The notes under the pieces were generated by a model, which saw nothing but the letters and a program-made list of their open reading frames with translations, did no database searches and was not told where the DNA came from. A stretch of DNA of 64,000 bases from positions 1-64,000 of the forward strand of contig JALOOU010000021.1 of assembly GCA_025454255.1 (NCBI GenBank), written 5' to 3'. This DNA comes from Desulfobacterales bacterium (GTDB taxonomy: Bacteria; Desulfobacterota; Desulfobacteria; Desulfobacterales; SpSt-501). The position numbers and the translations under genes are program-made. Every line of letters begins with the position of its first letter. Position 1 is the first letter of the stretch. Of this stretch, positions 41,331-50,631 are shown piece by piece.

Positions 41331-43532
41331 ATGAAAATCGACCGACGCAGTTTTCTGGCATTCGTCATCGGCGGCGCGGCGGGCAGCACGCTCTCTCCGC
41401 TGCCCTGGAAGCTCACCGACGACATCTCCATCTGGACCCAGAACTGGCCCTGGACGCCGGTGCCGCCCAGGGGGGAGCGCACCTTCGTCACCTCCACCTG
41501 CACGCTTTGCCCGGGCGGGTGCGGCATCAGCGTGTGCAAGGTGGACGATCGCGTGATCAAGGTCGAGGGCCTGAAGGGGCACCCGGTAAACGACGGCGGG
41601 ATCTGCCCGCTCGGATTGTCCGCGGCCCAGCTGCTCTATTCGTCGACCCGCGTCCCGGGCCCGCTCAAGAAAGTCGCGGGCGGCTGGCAGGAGGTGTCCT
41701 GGTCCTCGGCCCTGGGGGATATCGCCTTTCAGCTGTCCGAGCTGCGCGCCAAGGCAATGCCCGAATCCGTCGCCTGGATCTCCGAATCCGATCGCGGGAC
41801 GACCGCCGAGCTCTGCAAGCGGCTGCTCACGGTCTTCGGTTCGCCCAACTACATCCGCACCCCCTCGCTGCAGGACACCCTCGAGACCGCCCTGTACCTC
41901 ACTCAGGGGCAGCGGGCCATGGCCGGCTTCGACCTGGAGCAGGCCGATTTCGTTTTGAGCTTCGGCGCCGGGCTGATCGAAGGCTGGGGCTCCCCGGGCC
42001 ACATGCTCCGCGCCCGCAGCGCGATGCGCGCGCACGGGGGGCGGATCACCCACATCGACCCGCGCCTGTCCAAGACCGCCGCCAAGGCCGACCGCTGGAT
42101 TCCCATCCAGCCCGGCACGGAGGGCGCCCTGGCGCTGGGGCTGGCCCACGTGATCATCCGCGAGGGCCTCTTCCGCAAGGAGTTCGTCGACGGCCGCACG
42201 GCCGGATTCGAGGCCTTCAAGCAGCTCGCCGGCGAGGGGTTTGCCCCCGAGGCGGTGGCCAAGCTGACCGGCATCGATGCCAAGACCATCGTCGGCTTGG
42301 CCCAGTCCTTTGCCGGCGCCAAGAAACCGCTGGCGGTCTGCGGCCGCGGCAGCGGGCGGGTCCCCGGCGGCCTTCAGGAGGCGCTGGCGGTCCATTACCT
42401 GAACGCACTGGTCGGCAGCATCAACCGGCCCGGAGGGGTCATCGCCGTGCCGGAGCCGGAGTACATCAACTGGCCGGAGCCGGAGATGGATGCGACCGCC
42501 TCCAAAGGCATGCAGCAGCCGCGGCTGGACGGCGCCGGCTCGAGCGAAGCCCCGCTGGCCCGCTACCTGCTGAACCGGCTGCCCAAGGCGCTGGCCTCCG
42601 CTTCGGCCTCCCCCGTCCAGGCCCTCTTCGTCAGCGGGGCCAATCCTGTCCACGGTTTGGCCGGCACGGCGGCGGTCGCCCAGGCGTTCCGAAAAATCCC
42701 GCTCATCGTGAGCCTCTCCCCCTTCATGGACGAGACGGCCGCCATGGCCCATTACATCCTGCCGACCCACACCAGCCTGGAGCGCTACGAGGACGTGCCG
42801 TCAGCGCTCGGCTTCCCGCGGCCGGTCCTCGGCTTGTCCAAGCCGGCAATCAAACCCCTGCTCAACACCAAGCATGCGGGCGATGTGGTCATCGAACTGG
42901 CCCGGGCCCTGCGCAGCCCGGTGGCCGGGGCCTTCCCCTGGGCCGACTACGAGGGCTGCCTCAAGCAGACCCTGGGCGGCAGCTGGGCAGCGCTGACGAA
43001 GGCGGGGTTCGTCGTGGACGCCAAATTCAGCCCGTCGGGGTTCGAGACCGCCAGCAAAAAATTCGAATTCAAAAACAGCGAGCTCGCCAAGCTGCCGGCC
43101 TTTGCGGCCGCGGCCGCCCCCGGGGACGAACGCTCCTTTCCGCTGCTCCTGGTACCCTACGACACGCTGCGGCTGGCCGTCGGCGCCGTCGGCTCCCCGC
43201 CGTTTTTGATGAAGACGCTCGAGGAGACCGTCCTGCAGCAAGACGACGTGCTCGTGGAGATCAACCCGTCCACCGCCGGCGGGCTGGGGCTGGTCGAGGG
43301 TGCAGCCGCCATGCTGAGCACGCCCCAAGGCCGCGCCCGGGTCCGGGTGCACATCACCGACGGCATCATGCCCGGCCTGGTCGCCATGCCCCGGGGCTTG
43401 GGGCACACCGCCCACGACAAGTTCCTGGCAGGCAAAGGCGTCAACATCAACGATCTCATCGCTCCGGTCGAGGATCCCGCCTCCGGATTCGAAGCCGGCT
43501 GGGGCATCCGGGCCAAGTTGGCAAAGGCCTAA
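41331..43532 (+). CDS. qrcB: Qrc complex molybdopterin-oxidoreductase-like subunit QrcB
   Basis: A 733-residue periplasmic subunit with a Tat signal (DRRSFLAFVIGG). The N-terminal [4Fe-4S] domain has CTLCPGGCGISVC and GGICPLG. The molybdopterin oxidoreductase folds follow (~75-560), and a C-terminal dinucleotide-binding domain (~600-733) closes the protein. In the characterised Qrc complex this subunit keeps the molybdoprotein fold but carries no molybdenum cofactor. It is expected to relay electrons through its Fe-S cluster and hold QrcC. A clean GGAAGGAT ribosome site precedes the ATG. Length is close to known QrcB. Confidence 0.93.
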   Translation: MKIDRRSFLAFVIGGAAGSTLSPLPWKLTDDISIWTQNWPWTPVPPRGERTFVTSTCTLCPGGCGISVCKVDDRVIKVEGLKGHPVNDGGICPLGLSAAQLLYSSTRVPGPLKKVAGGWQEVSWSSALGDIAFQLSELRAKAMPESVAWISESDRGTTAELCKRLLTVFGSPNYIRTPSLQDTLETALYLTQGQRAMAGFDLEQADFVLSFGAGLIEGWGSPGHMLRARSAMRAHGGRITHIDPRLSKTAAKADRWIPIQPGTEGALALGLAHVIIREGLFRKEFVDGRTAGFEAFKQLAGEGFAPEAVAKLTGIDAKTIVGLAQSFAGAKKPLAVCGRGSGRVPGGLQEALAVHYLNALVGSINRPGGVIAVPEPEYINWPEPEMDATASKGMQQPRLDGAGSSEAPLARYLLNRLPKALASASASPVQALFVSGANPVHGLAGTAAVAQAFRKIPLIVSLSPFMDETAAMAHYILPTHTSLERYEDVPSALGFPRPVLGLSKPAIKPLLNTKHAGDVVIELARALRSPVAGAFPWADYEGCLKQTLGGSWAALTKAGFVVDAKFSPSGFETASKKFEFKNSELAKLPAFAAAAAPGDERSFPLLLVPYDTLRLAVGAVGSPPFLMKTLEETVLQQDDVLVEINPSTAGGLGLVEGAAAMLSTPQGRARVRVHITDGIMPGLVAMPRGLGHTAHDKFLAGKGVNINDLIAPVEDPASGFEAGWGIRAKLAKA

Positions 43533-43590
43533 CGCCCATGGGCGGGCCGGCGCAACGGAGCTGAACCACTTGCCACGCGAAGGTGTCTGA

Positions 43591-44391
43591 ATGGATCAAC
43601 ACAACGGCAGCAACAAGAAATTCGGAATGGTGATCGACCTGGACAAATGCACGGGCTGCGGCGCCTGCATGGTGGCCTGCATGGCCGAGAACAACGTGCC
43701 CGTGCGTGAGGACGAAACCAACAAGATGTTGAGCCTCCACTGGATGCGAGTGTATCGGCTGACCAACGGCAAGCCCTTCCCGCAGTCCGAGGAGTGCTTC
43801 CTGCCGCGCCCCTGCCAGCACTGCGAGGGCCACCACGGCCACTCGCCCTGCGTCTCGGTCTGCCCGGCCACGGCCACCGACTACGACATGCACACCGGCA
43901 TCGTGAGCCAGATCCCCACGCGCTGCTTCGGCTGCCGCTACTGCATGGCCGCCTGCCCCTACCATGTCCGTCAGTTCAACTGGTGGGACCCGGTCTGGCC
44001 GGACGGGATGGAGCGGATGCTCAACCCCAACGTGTCGGTGCGCATGCGCGGAATCGTGGAGAAATGCAGCTTCTGCTATCACCGCTATCAGATCGCCAAG
44101 GACAAGGCCTATGCCGAGGGACGGCGCGAACTGCAGGAGGGCGAATACCAGACGGCCTGCACCCAGGCCTGCCCGGCGGGGGCGATCCTTTTCGGCGACC
44201 TGAACAACCCGAAGCATGCGGTGGCCCGGATCGCCCAGCCGGACCCGGCGCGCGAAGGCAAATCGCGCAACCCCAACGCCTTCCGGCTGCTCGAGCGGCT
44301 GGGCACCAACCCCAAGATCTACTACCTGTCCACCAGGGAATGGGTGCGCAAGGCCGGCGACACCGAGGTCAGGAAACCCGAGAAAGCCTGA
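43591..44391 (+). CDS. qrcC: Qrc complex iron-sulfur subunit QrcC
   Basis: A 266-residue ferredoxin-type protein with four cysteine groups: CTGCGACMVAC, PCQHCEGHHGHSPCVSVCP, RCFGCRYCMAACP, and CSFCYHR with CTQACPAGA. This is the NrfC/DmsB-like arrangement for four cubane-type clusters. It has no signal peptide of its own, as expected if it is exported with QrcB by the Tat system. It links the QrcA haems and QrcB cluster to the quinone site of QrcD. The histidine-rich insert HHGHS between cluster cysteines is a lineage feature worth noting. It lies 58 bases after qrcB. Confidence 0.94.
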   Translation: MDQHNGSNKKFGMVIDLDKCTGCGACMVACMAENNVPVREDETNKMLSLHWMRVYRLTNGKPFPQSEECFLPRPCQHCEGHHGHSPCVSVCPATATDYDMHTGIVSQIPTRCFGCRYCMAACPYHVRQFNWWDPVWPDGMERMLNPNVSVRMRGIVEKCSFCYHRYQIAKDKAYAEGRRELQEGEYQTACTQACPAGAILFGDLNNPKHAVARIAQPDPAREGKSRNPNAFRLLERLGTNPKIYYLSTREWVRKAGDTEVRKPEKA

Positions 44392-44434
44392 TGCAGGCGC
44401 GCGTGCAACCTAAACCGGCAACGAGGATGAGAAC

Positions 44435-45688
44435 ATGGATTCCGCATTGATTCCCAACGGGGTGAAGCGCTGCTCGATCGGGCAGTTCGCCGTATGGATC
44501 GCCATCAACGGCGCGATTCTGTTGTGGGGCGTCTGGGCGCTGCTGCTCATTTATTTCAAAGGCCTCAACCAGACCAACATGACCAACGCCTACGGCTTTG
44601 CGCTCTGGATCTGGGCGGACCTGGCGGTCATCGCCCTGGGCGGCGGGGCCTTCTTCACCGGGCTGCTGCGCTATATCATCGGCAAAGACGAGCTCAAGCA
44701 CATCATCAACTACGCCGTGCTCATCGGGTTCGTCTGCTACAGCTCGGCCCTGCTGATCCTCGCCATCGACGTCGGCCAGCCCCTGCGGGCCTGGTTCATC
44801 TTCTGGCACGCCAACGTGCACTCGATGCTGACCGAAGTGGCCTTCTGCTTGACCTGCTACTTCGGCGTGCTGACCATCGAATACATCCCGCTGATACTCG
44901 AGAACCGCCAGCTCAACCGGGTGCCCTTCTTCCACCACCTGGCCCACAACATGCACCACATCATGGCGCTGTTCGCCGCCACGGGCGCGTTCCTCTCCTT
45001 CTTCCACCAGGGCTCCCTGGGCGGCGTGACGGGGGTGCTCTACGGCCGGCCCTTCGGTTTTCGCACGGGGCTGCTGGTCTGGCCCTGGACCTTTTTCCTC
45101 TACACCTGGTCGGCGGCGGCCTGCGGGCCCTGCTTCACGATCTTCATCACGCGCATCACCGAAATGGCGACCGGCAAAAAACTCGTCAAAGACAACGTCA
45201 TCGACCTGCTCGCGAAGATTGCCGGCTGGATGCTTGCAACCTACATGGTTGCCAAGATCATCGACACCTGGTACTGGGCAGCGGTTACGGCGCCCTCCAT
45301 GGGTTTCACGCTGATGGATTTTTATTCCAACAACCCCGGGTCGGCCTACGGGATTTGGATCCTGATCGCTGAAATCCTCGTGTGCGGTGTGCTGCCGGCC
45401 GTTCTGCTGCTCATGCCGAGCTTGCGCCGCAACCCCTCCGTGCTCTTCGCCGCGGTGACCCTGGCGGTGCTCGGCGCCTGCCTCAACCGCTGGGTGATGG
45501 TGCTGCAGATGCAGGCGGCGCCGGTGCTGAGCTTCGAGCCCTGGTTCACCTATTTCCCGAGCTGGCAGGAGGTCGCCACCACCATTCTGCCGGTCGCCTA
45601 CGGCGTCATCCTGATATCGCTGTCCTACCGCTACCTGCCGATTTTCCCGCAGGAGCCGGAACTCAATCCGATCGAGGGGGGCAAGTAA
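44435..45688 (+). CDS. qrcD: Qrc complex NrfD-like membrane subunit QrcD
   Basis: A 417-residue integral membrane protein with about ten helices, a member of the NrfD/PsrC family. Landmarks are KGLNQTNMTNAYGFALWIWADLA in the first helices, the conserved SSALLILAIDVGQPLRAW, and FHHLAHNMHHIMALFAATGAFLSFFHQG, which lies near the proposed menaquinone and proton-pathway region. It reduces menaquinone with electrons from QrcC and is the electrogenic unit. Its stop codon shares bases with the next start (TAATG), coupling it to the small membrane protein downstream. Confidence 0.94.
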   Translation: MDSALIPNGVKRCSIGQFAVWIAINGAILLWGVWALLLIYFKGLNQTNMTNAYGFALWIWADLAVIALGGGAFFTGLLRYIIGKDELKHIINYAVLIGFVCYSSALLILAIDVGQPLRAWFIFWHANVHSMLTEVAFCLTCYFGVLTIEYIPLILENRQLNRVPFFHHLAHNMHHIMALFAATGAFLSFFHQGSLGGVTGVLYGRPFGFRTGLLVWPWTFFLYTWSAAACGPCFTIFITRITEMATGKKLVKDNVIDLLAKIAGWMLATYMVAKIIDTWYWAAVTAPSMGFTLMDFYSNNPGSAYGIWILIAEILVCGVLPAVLLLMPSLRRNPSVLFAAVTLAVLGACLNRWVMVLQMQAAPVLSFEPWFTYFPSWQEVATTILPVAYGVILISLSYRYLPIFPQEPELNPIEGGK

Positions 45689-45858
45689 TGTTTCCGTTCA
45701 GTTTCGAATGGGTATGGGACATGGGCCACATCGTCTTTCACGGGGGGCTGTGGTACGCGCTTTCGATCCTCGGGATGGGCATGACCTACTGCATCATCAA
45801 GGCGGTATACGACACCGTCAAAAGCAAGGACGGCGGGCACGGCTCCGGCCACCACTGA
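45688..45858 (+). CDS. small membrane protein coupled to qrcD
   Basis: A 56-residue protein whose ATG overlaps the qrcD stop (TAATG). It has an aromatic N-terminus (MFPFSFEWVWDMGHIVFHGG), one hydrophobic helix (~21-40, GLWYALSILGMGMTYCIIKA), and a Gly/His-rich tail ending GHGSGHH. The coupling and shared terminator argue that it belongs to the Qrc complex or its assembly. It has no counterpart in the four-subunit description of Qrc that I know. The His-rich tail could bind metal or haem. It is too short for most automated calls, and I rate it real because of the overlap, the terminator right after, and the clear membrane segment. Confidence 0.7.
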   Translation: MFPFSFEWVWDMGHIVFHGGLWYALSILGMGMTYCIIKAVYDTVKSKDGGHGSGHH

Positions 45859-45895
45859 TCCTGTTCTTCCGGGCGACCCAGCGCTCCAGCCGCAT

Positions 45896-45923
45896 CCCCG
45901 CGCGGCGGGGCGCTTTTTATTTG
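45896..45923 (+). terminator. Rho-independent terminator of the qrc operon
   Basis: CCCCGC-GCG-GCGGGG (45896-45910) is followed by CGCTTTTTATTT, 37 bases after the last stop codon. Confidence 0.85.
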
Positions 45924-45932
45924 CAGAAATCG

Positions 45933-45963
45933 GGTGTTCGGTTTTTAGTTTTTGGTGTTTGGG
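45933..45963 (-). repeat. heptamer array (inverted arm)
   Basis: On the minus strand the sequence runs as CCAAACA, CCAAAAA, CTAAAAA, CCGAACA, CCC: a 7-base period with the same CCRAACA motif as the array at 46096-46151 but in opposite orientation. Confidence 0.6.
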
Positions 45964-46095
45964 TCTCAGCCTTACACGCCGCGCGCTGCCGTGCTTCGCC
46001 GGCGAGCAGCTTCAGATTGGGTGGGCGCTGCTTTCAGTCGCGGTTCAGTCGCGCCGCAGTGTCAGGCTGATTGGTTGAACGCTTCGCCCCCTGCA

Positions 46096-46151
46096 CACCG
46101 GACACCGGGCACCGAACACTAAACACCAACAACCAAACACCAGGCACTGCC
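46096..46151 (+). repeat. eight-copy CACCRRR heptamer array before murA
   Basis: Eight consecutive 7-base units, mostly CACC/CACT followed by three purines (CACCGGA, CACCGGG, CACCGAA, CACTAAA, CACCAAC, AACCAAA, CACCAGG, CACTGCC). The array ends two bases before the murA ATG, so it spans the ribosome-binding region. The GC-rich stretch between the two arrays (45964-46095) shows no gene. Confidence 0.75.
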
Positions 46152-46153
46152 CC

Positions 46154-47404
46154 ATGGATAAAATCATCATACACGGCGGCCGACGGCTCGAGGGGGAGGT
46201 TCGCATCAGCGGCTCCAAGAACGCGGCCCTTCCGATTTTGATGTCCTCGCTCTTAACGGAGGGGGTCAACACCTACGCCAACGTCCCCGACCTGCGCGAC
46301 ATCGACAGCACCCTGCTGCTGCTGGCCAAGCTGGGCGTGCGCGTGGATGCCGGCGCCGGAACGGTGCGGATCGACGCGGGCGGGCTGAACAGCCACGAGG
46401 CGCCCTATGACCTCGTGCGCAAGATGCGCGCCTCGGTGCTGGTGCTGGGCCCGCTCGTGGCCCGGCTGGGAAGAGCGAGGGTCTCGCTGCCGGGCGGATG
46501 CGCGATCGGGGCGCGCCCGATCAACCTGCACCTGCGCGCGCTGGCGGCCCTGGGGGCCGACATCACCCTCGATCACGGGTACGTCACGGCCAGCGCCTCC
46601 CGGCTGAAGGGCGCGGAAATCTACTTTGACCTCGTCACCGTCACCGGCACCGAAAACATCATGATGGCGGCCGTGCTGGCCGACGGCACCACCGTGCTGC
46701 GCAATGCGGCCTGCGAGCCGGAGGTGGTGGCCCTGGCGGACGTGCTCAACCGCATGGGGGCCGAGATCTCCGGCGCGGGCACCCCCGATATCACCATCCG
46801 CGGCGTTTCGGGGCTGCATGCGGTGGCGGCCGACATCATCCCCGACCGGATCGAGACCGGGACCTTCATGACGGCGGCGGCCCTGACCGGAGGGCTGGTC
46901 ACGATCCGCAACTGCGAGCCGAACCATGTGGGAGCCACGATCGACAAGCTGCGCCAGGCGGGGGCCGAGATCCGGGTCGAGGGCCGCACCATCACGGTCC
47001 GCGGCGGCGATAAGATCCTGAGCGTGGACATCAAAACCCAGCCCTACCCCGGGTTCCCGACCGACATGCAGGCGCAGTTCATGGTGCTGATGAGCGTAGC
47101 CGAAGGCGTCAGCGTCATCTCCGAAACCATTTTCGAGAACCGCTTCATCCACGTGAGCGAACTGCGGCGGCTGGGGGCGGACATCCGGGTTTCCGGGAAC
47201 ACCGCAACGGTGAGGGGCGTGGCGCGCCTCTCCGGCGCTCCGGTCATGGCCACGGACCTGCGGGCCAGCGCCTGCCTGGTCCTGGCCGGCTTGGTGGCGG
47301 AGAACACAACCGAAGTCCAGCGGGTCTATCACCTGGACCGCGGGTACGAGGCGCTGGAGCGGAAGTTTGCGGGATTGGGCGCGGCCATCCGCCGCGTGAG
47401 GTGA
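46154..47404 (+). CDS. murA: UDP-N-acetylglucosamine 1-carboxyvinyltransferase
   Basis: A 416-residue cytosolic enzyme that transfers enolpyruvate from PEP to UDP-GlcNAc, the first committed step of peptidoglycan synthesis. It shows the two-lobed inside-out barrel pattern: [15 protein letters not shown] (Lys22 region), the PEP-binding active-site cysteine in [31 protein letters not shown], and [13 protein letters not shown]. The catalytic Cys is kept, so fosfomycin sensitivity would be expected. Length is standard. The ribosome site is unusual: the only purine run is CAGG in the last units of the heptamer array. It is monocistronic. Confidence 0.96.
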   Translation: MDKIIIHGGRRLEGEVRISGSKNAALPILMSSLLTEGVNTYANVPDLRDIDSTLLLLAKLGVRVDAGAGTVRIDAGGLNSHEAPYDLVRKMRASVLVLGPLVARLGRARVSLPGGCAIGARPINLHLRALAALGADITLDHGYVTASASRLKGAEIYFDLVTVTGTENIMMAAVLADGTTVLRNAACEPEVVALADVLNRMGAEISGAGTPDITIRGVSGLHAVAADIIPDRIETGTFMTAAALTGGLVTIRNCEPNHVGATIDKLRQAGAEIRVEGRTITVRGGDKILSVDIKTQPYPGFPTDMQAQFMVLMSVAEGVSVISETIFENRFIHVSELRRLGADIRVSGNTATVRGVARLSGAPVMATDLRASACLVLAGLVAENTTEVQRVYHLDRGYEALERKFAGLGAAIRRVR

Positions 47405-47409
47405 CGGCA

Positions 47410-47525
47410 GCGCTGAAAGCCCAATATCGGCGTTGCGCTTCGGCCTCTCCTCGCTGCGGCGTACCCGGTGTACGCCTCACTCGGGCGAGCCTCGCCGCGC
47501 CTTGATCTTGGGCTTTGATCGCTGC
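47410..47525. repeat. dispersed intergenic repeat, family 1, copy B
   Basis: This copy matches 7335-7440 in order and sequence: AAAGCCCAATATC-GGCGTTGCGCTTC at the start, GCTGCGGCGTAC in the core, and CGCGCCTTGATCTTGGGCTTT at the end. AAAGCCCAA and TTGGGCTTT form perfect 9-base inverted ends. The remaining gap to 47664 has no gene I can support. Confidence 0.65.
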
Positions 47526-47664
47526 CGTCGAGAGGGCCGGGGAGGGCGACGGGTTCGCTCGCGGCGTTCTCTGCGTCTCGAGACCAGCGGGCGGTGATGG
47601 GCCCGCTGCATGCGGCAACTCATGGTTTCGATGAATTGACATCTTGGTTTGCTCGGGCTTGACC

Positions 47665-50268
47665 ATGGCGCCCACTCATGCTCCGCCGCCCATGATCCAT
47701 GCGCTTTTCCCGGCCGCCTGCTATGCCCGCCCCGTCATCCCGCTGACGATCGCGTTCATGGCCGGGATTGTGCTGGGCTCCCGTGGGACGTGCGGCTGGT
47801 GGAGCGCGGCGTCGCTTGCCGTTTGCCTTGCCGCCGGCGCCATGGTCCTTCTCCGCCTGACGCGGGGGCGACCGGCGCGGTTCTCTCCGCTGGTGCTTCT
47901 GGCGGCGCTGGGGGCGCTCTCCATGCAGCCCTGGTCTTGCCCGCGCCTGCCGGATCATCATGTCGGGCGGTTCGTCGACACCGGACCCTGGGAGATCACC
48001 GGAACGGTCGATGCCCGGCCGCTGGAGTTCGAAAGCCGCACCCGGTTTGCGCTGCGCGCGGAGCACCTGGGCGACGGCGGGAAGCCTCAAGCCGCCTCGG
48101 GCCTTCTGCGCGTCACGCTGATCGGCCCCTCGCCCGCGCTAGAGCAGGGGGACCGCATCGTCTTCAAAAGCCGGATCCGGCCCATCCGGAACTTCAACAA
48201 CCCCGGGGGATTCGACTACCGGCGCACCATGGGGCATCAGGGGGTGTGGGCGGCGGCGGTCGCCGAGGCGGCCGATGTGCTCGTATTGGACCGGACTGCG
48301 AACGGCGGCCTGCTGGGCGTTGTGGACCGGGTTCGCGGGCGTATCGCCCGGCAGATCGATGACGCCGGTCTGGGGTCGGAGGCGGCCGTGCTCAAGGCCC
48401 TGGTCCTCGGCGAGCGCGCCGGGGTCCCCCCCGAGGTGCGCGCGGCGTTCACGCGCAGCGGCGTCAGCCATGTGCTTGCGATTTCCGGGCTGCACATCGG
48501 GATCGTGGCCAGTGCGGCCTTCCTGCTCTTCCGGCGGCTGCTCGGCTTTTCCACGCGGCTGCTGATGACCGGCTGGGCGCGCAAGGGTGCGGCCCTGCTG
48601 ACGCTGGCGCCCGTGTGCCTCTATGCCCTTCTGGCCGGCATGTCGCCCTCCACCCAGCGCGCGCTGGTCATGGCGGTGGTGTTCCTGCTGGCCTTTCTGT
48701 TCGAACGCGAGCACGAATTGATGAACACGCTGGCCCTGGCGGCCCTGGTGATCCTCAGCGTGCATCCGCCCGCGCTTTTTTCGATCTCATTCCAGCTCTC
48801 CTTTGCAGCGGTGGCTGTCATCGTGGCCGGCATGCCCGAGGCCCGCCGCACAGAGAGCGGCGCCCTCCGGCCCATCGCGCCTTCGATGGCCGGGCGCACC
48901 CGGCGCGCGGCCGCGCTCTTCGTGTGGGTGTCGGTTTTGGCGACCGTCGGCACCCTGCCCCTGGTCCTGCATTACTTCAACACGGTCTCCTTCATCAGCG
49001 TGCCGGCCAACATCCTGGCCGTTCCCGTGATCGGCTACGCGGTGGTCTTATTGGGGCTCACCGGCGCGCTGGCGGGACTGGTTTGGCCTGCGGCGGCGGA
49101 GGTGCTCTTCAGCATCGGCGGCCGGATTCTTGCGAACGCCATGAGCGCCATCCAGTGGTTGGCCGAGCTGCCCTTCGCGGCGGTCCAGACCGTGACTCCG
49201 TCCTGGGTCGAAATCGCCTTGTTCTATGCGGCGCTGGGATGCGTCCTGTACATGGTCAAATGCCGCCGGCTGCCGAGGGCCGCTGCACCCGCCGGGGGAC
49301 GCGCCGCCGCCGGGGGCGCCACGGCAGCGGCGGGAAAACGGCTGAGCCTCCCGGACTGCCTGCTGCGGCTTCACCCTGCAGGGGCCCTGCTCGCCGTGTG
49401 CCTTTTCGCAGGCGCGGCGGATGCCGGCTACTGGTTTTACCATCGTTACTGGCACCGCGACCTGCGCATGACCCTGATCGACGTCGGGCAGGGGAGCGCC
49501 GCGCTGCTCGAACTGCCGGGCGGGCGCACGGTGCTGGTGGACGGCGGCGGGTTTTCAGAAAACTCGGAGTTTGACGTGGGGGCCGCGGTCGTTGCACCCT
49601 TTCTCTGGCGGCACAAGATCGCCACGGTCGACCGTCTGATCTTGACCCACCCCAACAGCGACCATCTCAACGGGCTGGTCTTCATCGCGAATCATTTCAA
49701 CGTCGGCTCGCTGTGGACCAACGGCGAGGCCTGGGGCTCCAGCGCCTTCCGGGAGCTGATGCGGGCGGTTGCCGAGCGGGGGATCGAGATGCCCCGCTTC
49801 GAGGAGCTGCCCCATGACTCTCTCCTGAACGGCGTGCGCCTGGAGGTGTTCTACCCGCCACCCGACTACCATGCGCGCAAGGAGACCGATCGCTGGCGCC
49901 GCGACCCCAACAACAACAGCCTGGTAACCCGGTTTTCATTCGGGGAGGTTTCAGTCCTGCTGCCGGGGGACATCATGCGGCCGGCCGAGAAAGAGCTCGC
50001 GCACCTGGCGGGCGGCCGTCTGAGAAGCACCATTCTGGTAGCCCCTCATCACGGCAGCCGCAGCTCCAGCTCCGAGGAGCTGCTGGGGGCGGTTCAGCCC
50101 CGCGCCGTGTTCATCCCCTGCGCCGGCCGCCCGGGTCTGCCTCACCCCCAGGTCCTCGAACGCTACGAAGGCATGGGGGCGAAGGTCTTCCGGACCGACA
50201 AAAACGGTGCCATCCGTTTCGTTACGGACGGACGGCTCCTGGCGATAGAGCCCTTCATCGCGCAGTGA
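47665..50268 (+). CDS. comEC: ComEC/Rec2 family DNA-uptake channel
   Basis: About 867 residues. The N-terminal part has two or three helices and a soluble OB-like DUF4131 region (~70-190). The polytopic Competence domain (~220-560) has VLKALVLGERAGVPPEVRAAFTRSGVSHVLAISGLHIG and SPSTQRALVMAVVFLLAF. The C-terminus (~600-867) is a metallo-beta-lactamase-like nuclease with LIDVGQGSAALLELPGG, HPNSDHLNGL and APHHGSRSSSSEELL. It transports single-stranded DNA inward during transformation. All three parts are present, the full-length form. The start is uncertain: ATG at 47665 and ATG at 47692 are both in frame and neither has a good ribosome site. Confidence 0.9.
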   Translation: MAPTHAPPPMIHALFPAACYARPVIPLTIAFMAGIVLGSRGTCGWWSAASLAVCLAAGAMVLLRLTRGRPARFSPLVLLAALGALSMQPWSCPRLPDHHVGRFVDTGPWEITGTVDARPLEFESRTRFALRAEHLGDGGKPQAASGLLRVTLIGPSPALEQGDRIVFKSRIRPIRNFNNPGGFDYRRTMGHQGVWAAAVAEAADVLVLDRTANGGLLGVVDRVRGRIARQIDDAGLGSEAAVLKALVLGERAGVPPEVRAAFTRSGVSHVLAISGLHIGIVASAAFLLFRRLLGFSTRLLMTGWARKGAALLTLAPVCLYALLAGMSPSTQRALVMAVVFLLAFLFEREHELMNTLALAALVILSVHPPALFSISFQLSFAAVAVIVAGMPEARRTESGALRPIAPSMAGRTRRAAALFVWVSVLATVGTLPLVLHYFNTVSFISVPANILAVPVIGYAVVLLGLTGALAGLVWPAAAEVLFSIGGRILANAMSAIQWLAELPFAAVQTVTPSWVEIALFYAALGCVLYMVKCRRLPRAAAPAGGRAAAGGATAAAGKRLSLPDCLLRLHPAGALLAVCLFAGAADAGYWFYHRYWHRDLRMTLIDVGQGSAALLELPGGRTVLVDGGGFSENSEFDVGAAVVAPFLWRHKIATVDRLILTHPNSDHLNGLVFIANHFNVGSLWTNGEAWGSSAFRELMRAVAERGIEMPRFEELPHDSLLNGVRLEVFYPPPDYHARKETDRWRRDPNNNSLVTRFSFGEVSVLLPGDIMRPAEKELAHLAGGRLRSTILVAPHHGSRSSSSEELLGAVQPRAVFIPCAGRPGLPHPQVLERYEGMGAKVFRTDKNGAIRFVTDGRLLAIEPFIAQ

Positions 50269-50310
50269 CCTGCGCTCAGGCGCCACCACCGAAACGAACG
50301 GGATCCGCCG

Positions 50311-50631
50311 ATGAAATCGACCGCAAGGTTCAAATTCCCGACCTGGATCTGGGTTGCGCTCATCCATTTCGGGTTGAGCAACCTGGTGCTGCCCCTCACC
50401 CTGTCGCTGACCGCCCGCGCCGCCGGCACTTTAGACGGACCGGGTTTCGGCGTGACGCTGCTGGTGCGTCTGACCAAGCTGCTGCATTTGCCCCTGGTGA
50501 CGCTGGCGCTCTTTCCGCGCGAGTGGTTTCCGGGCGGCTGGGTCTACGTGCCCATGGCGTTGAACAGCCTGATCTGGGCGTGCGGGGTGTGCGCGCTCAT
50601 CCGGTTCTACCGTCGGCTCGGACGGCCCTGA
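50311..50631 (+). CDS. small multi-helix membrane protein
   Basis: A 106-residue protein with three hydrophobic segments: ~10-33 (IWVALIHFGLSNLVLPLTLSL), ~48-66 (TLLVRLTKLLHLPLVTLALF) and ~76-98 (VYVPMALNSLIWACGVCALI). No family is recognised. It lies 42 bases downstream of comEC in the same direction and could be co-transcribed. Its 3' end overlaps the convergent flavin reductase gene by 25 bases. A function cannot be assigned. Confidence 0.6.
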   Translation: MKSTARFKFPTWIWVALIHFGLSNLVLPLTLSLTARAAGTLDGPGFGVTLLVRLTKLLHLPLVTLALFPREWFPGGWVYVPMALNSLIWACGVCALIRFYRRLGRP

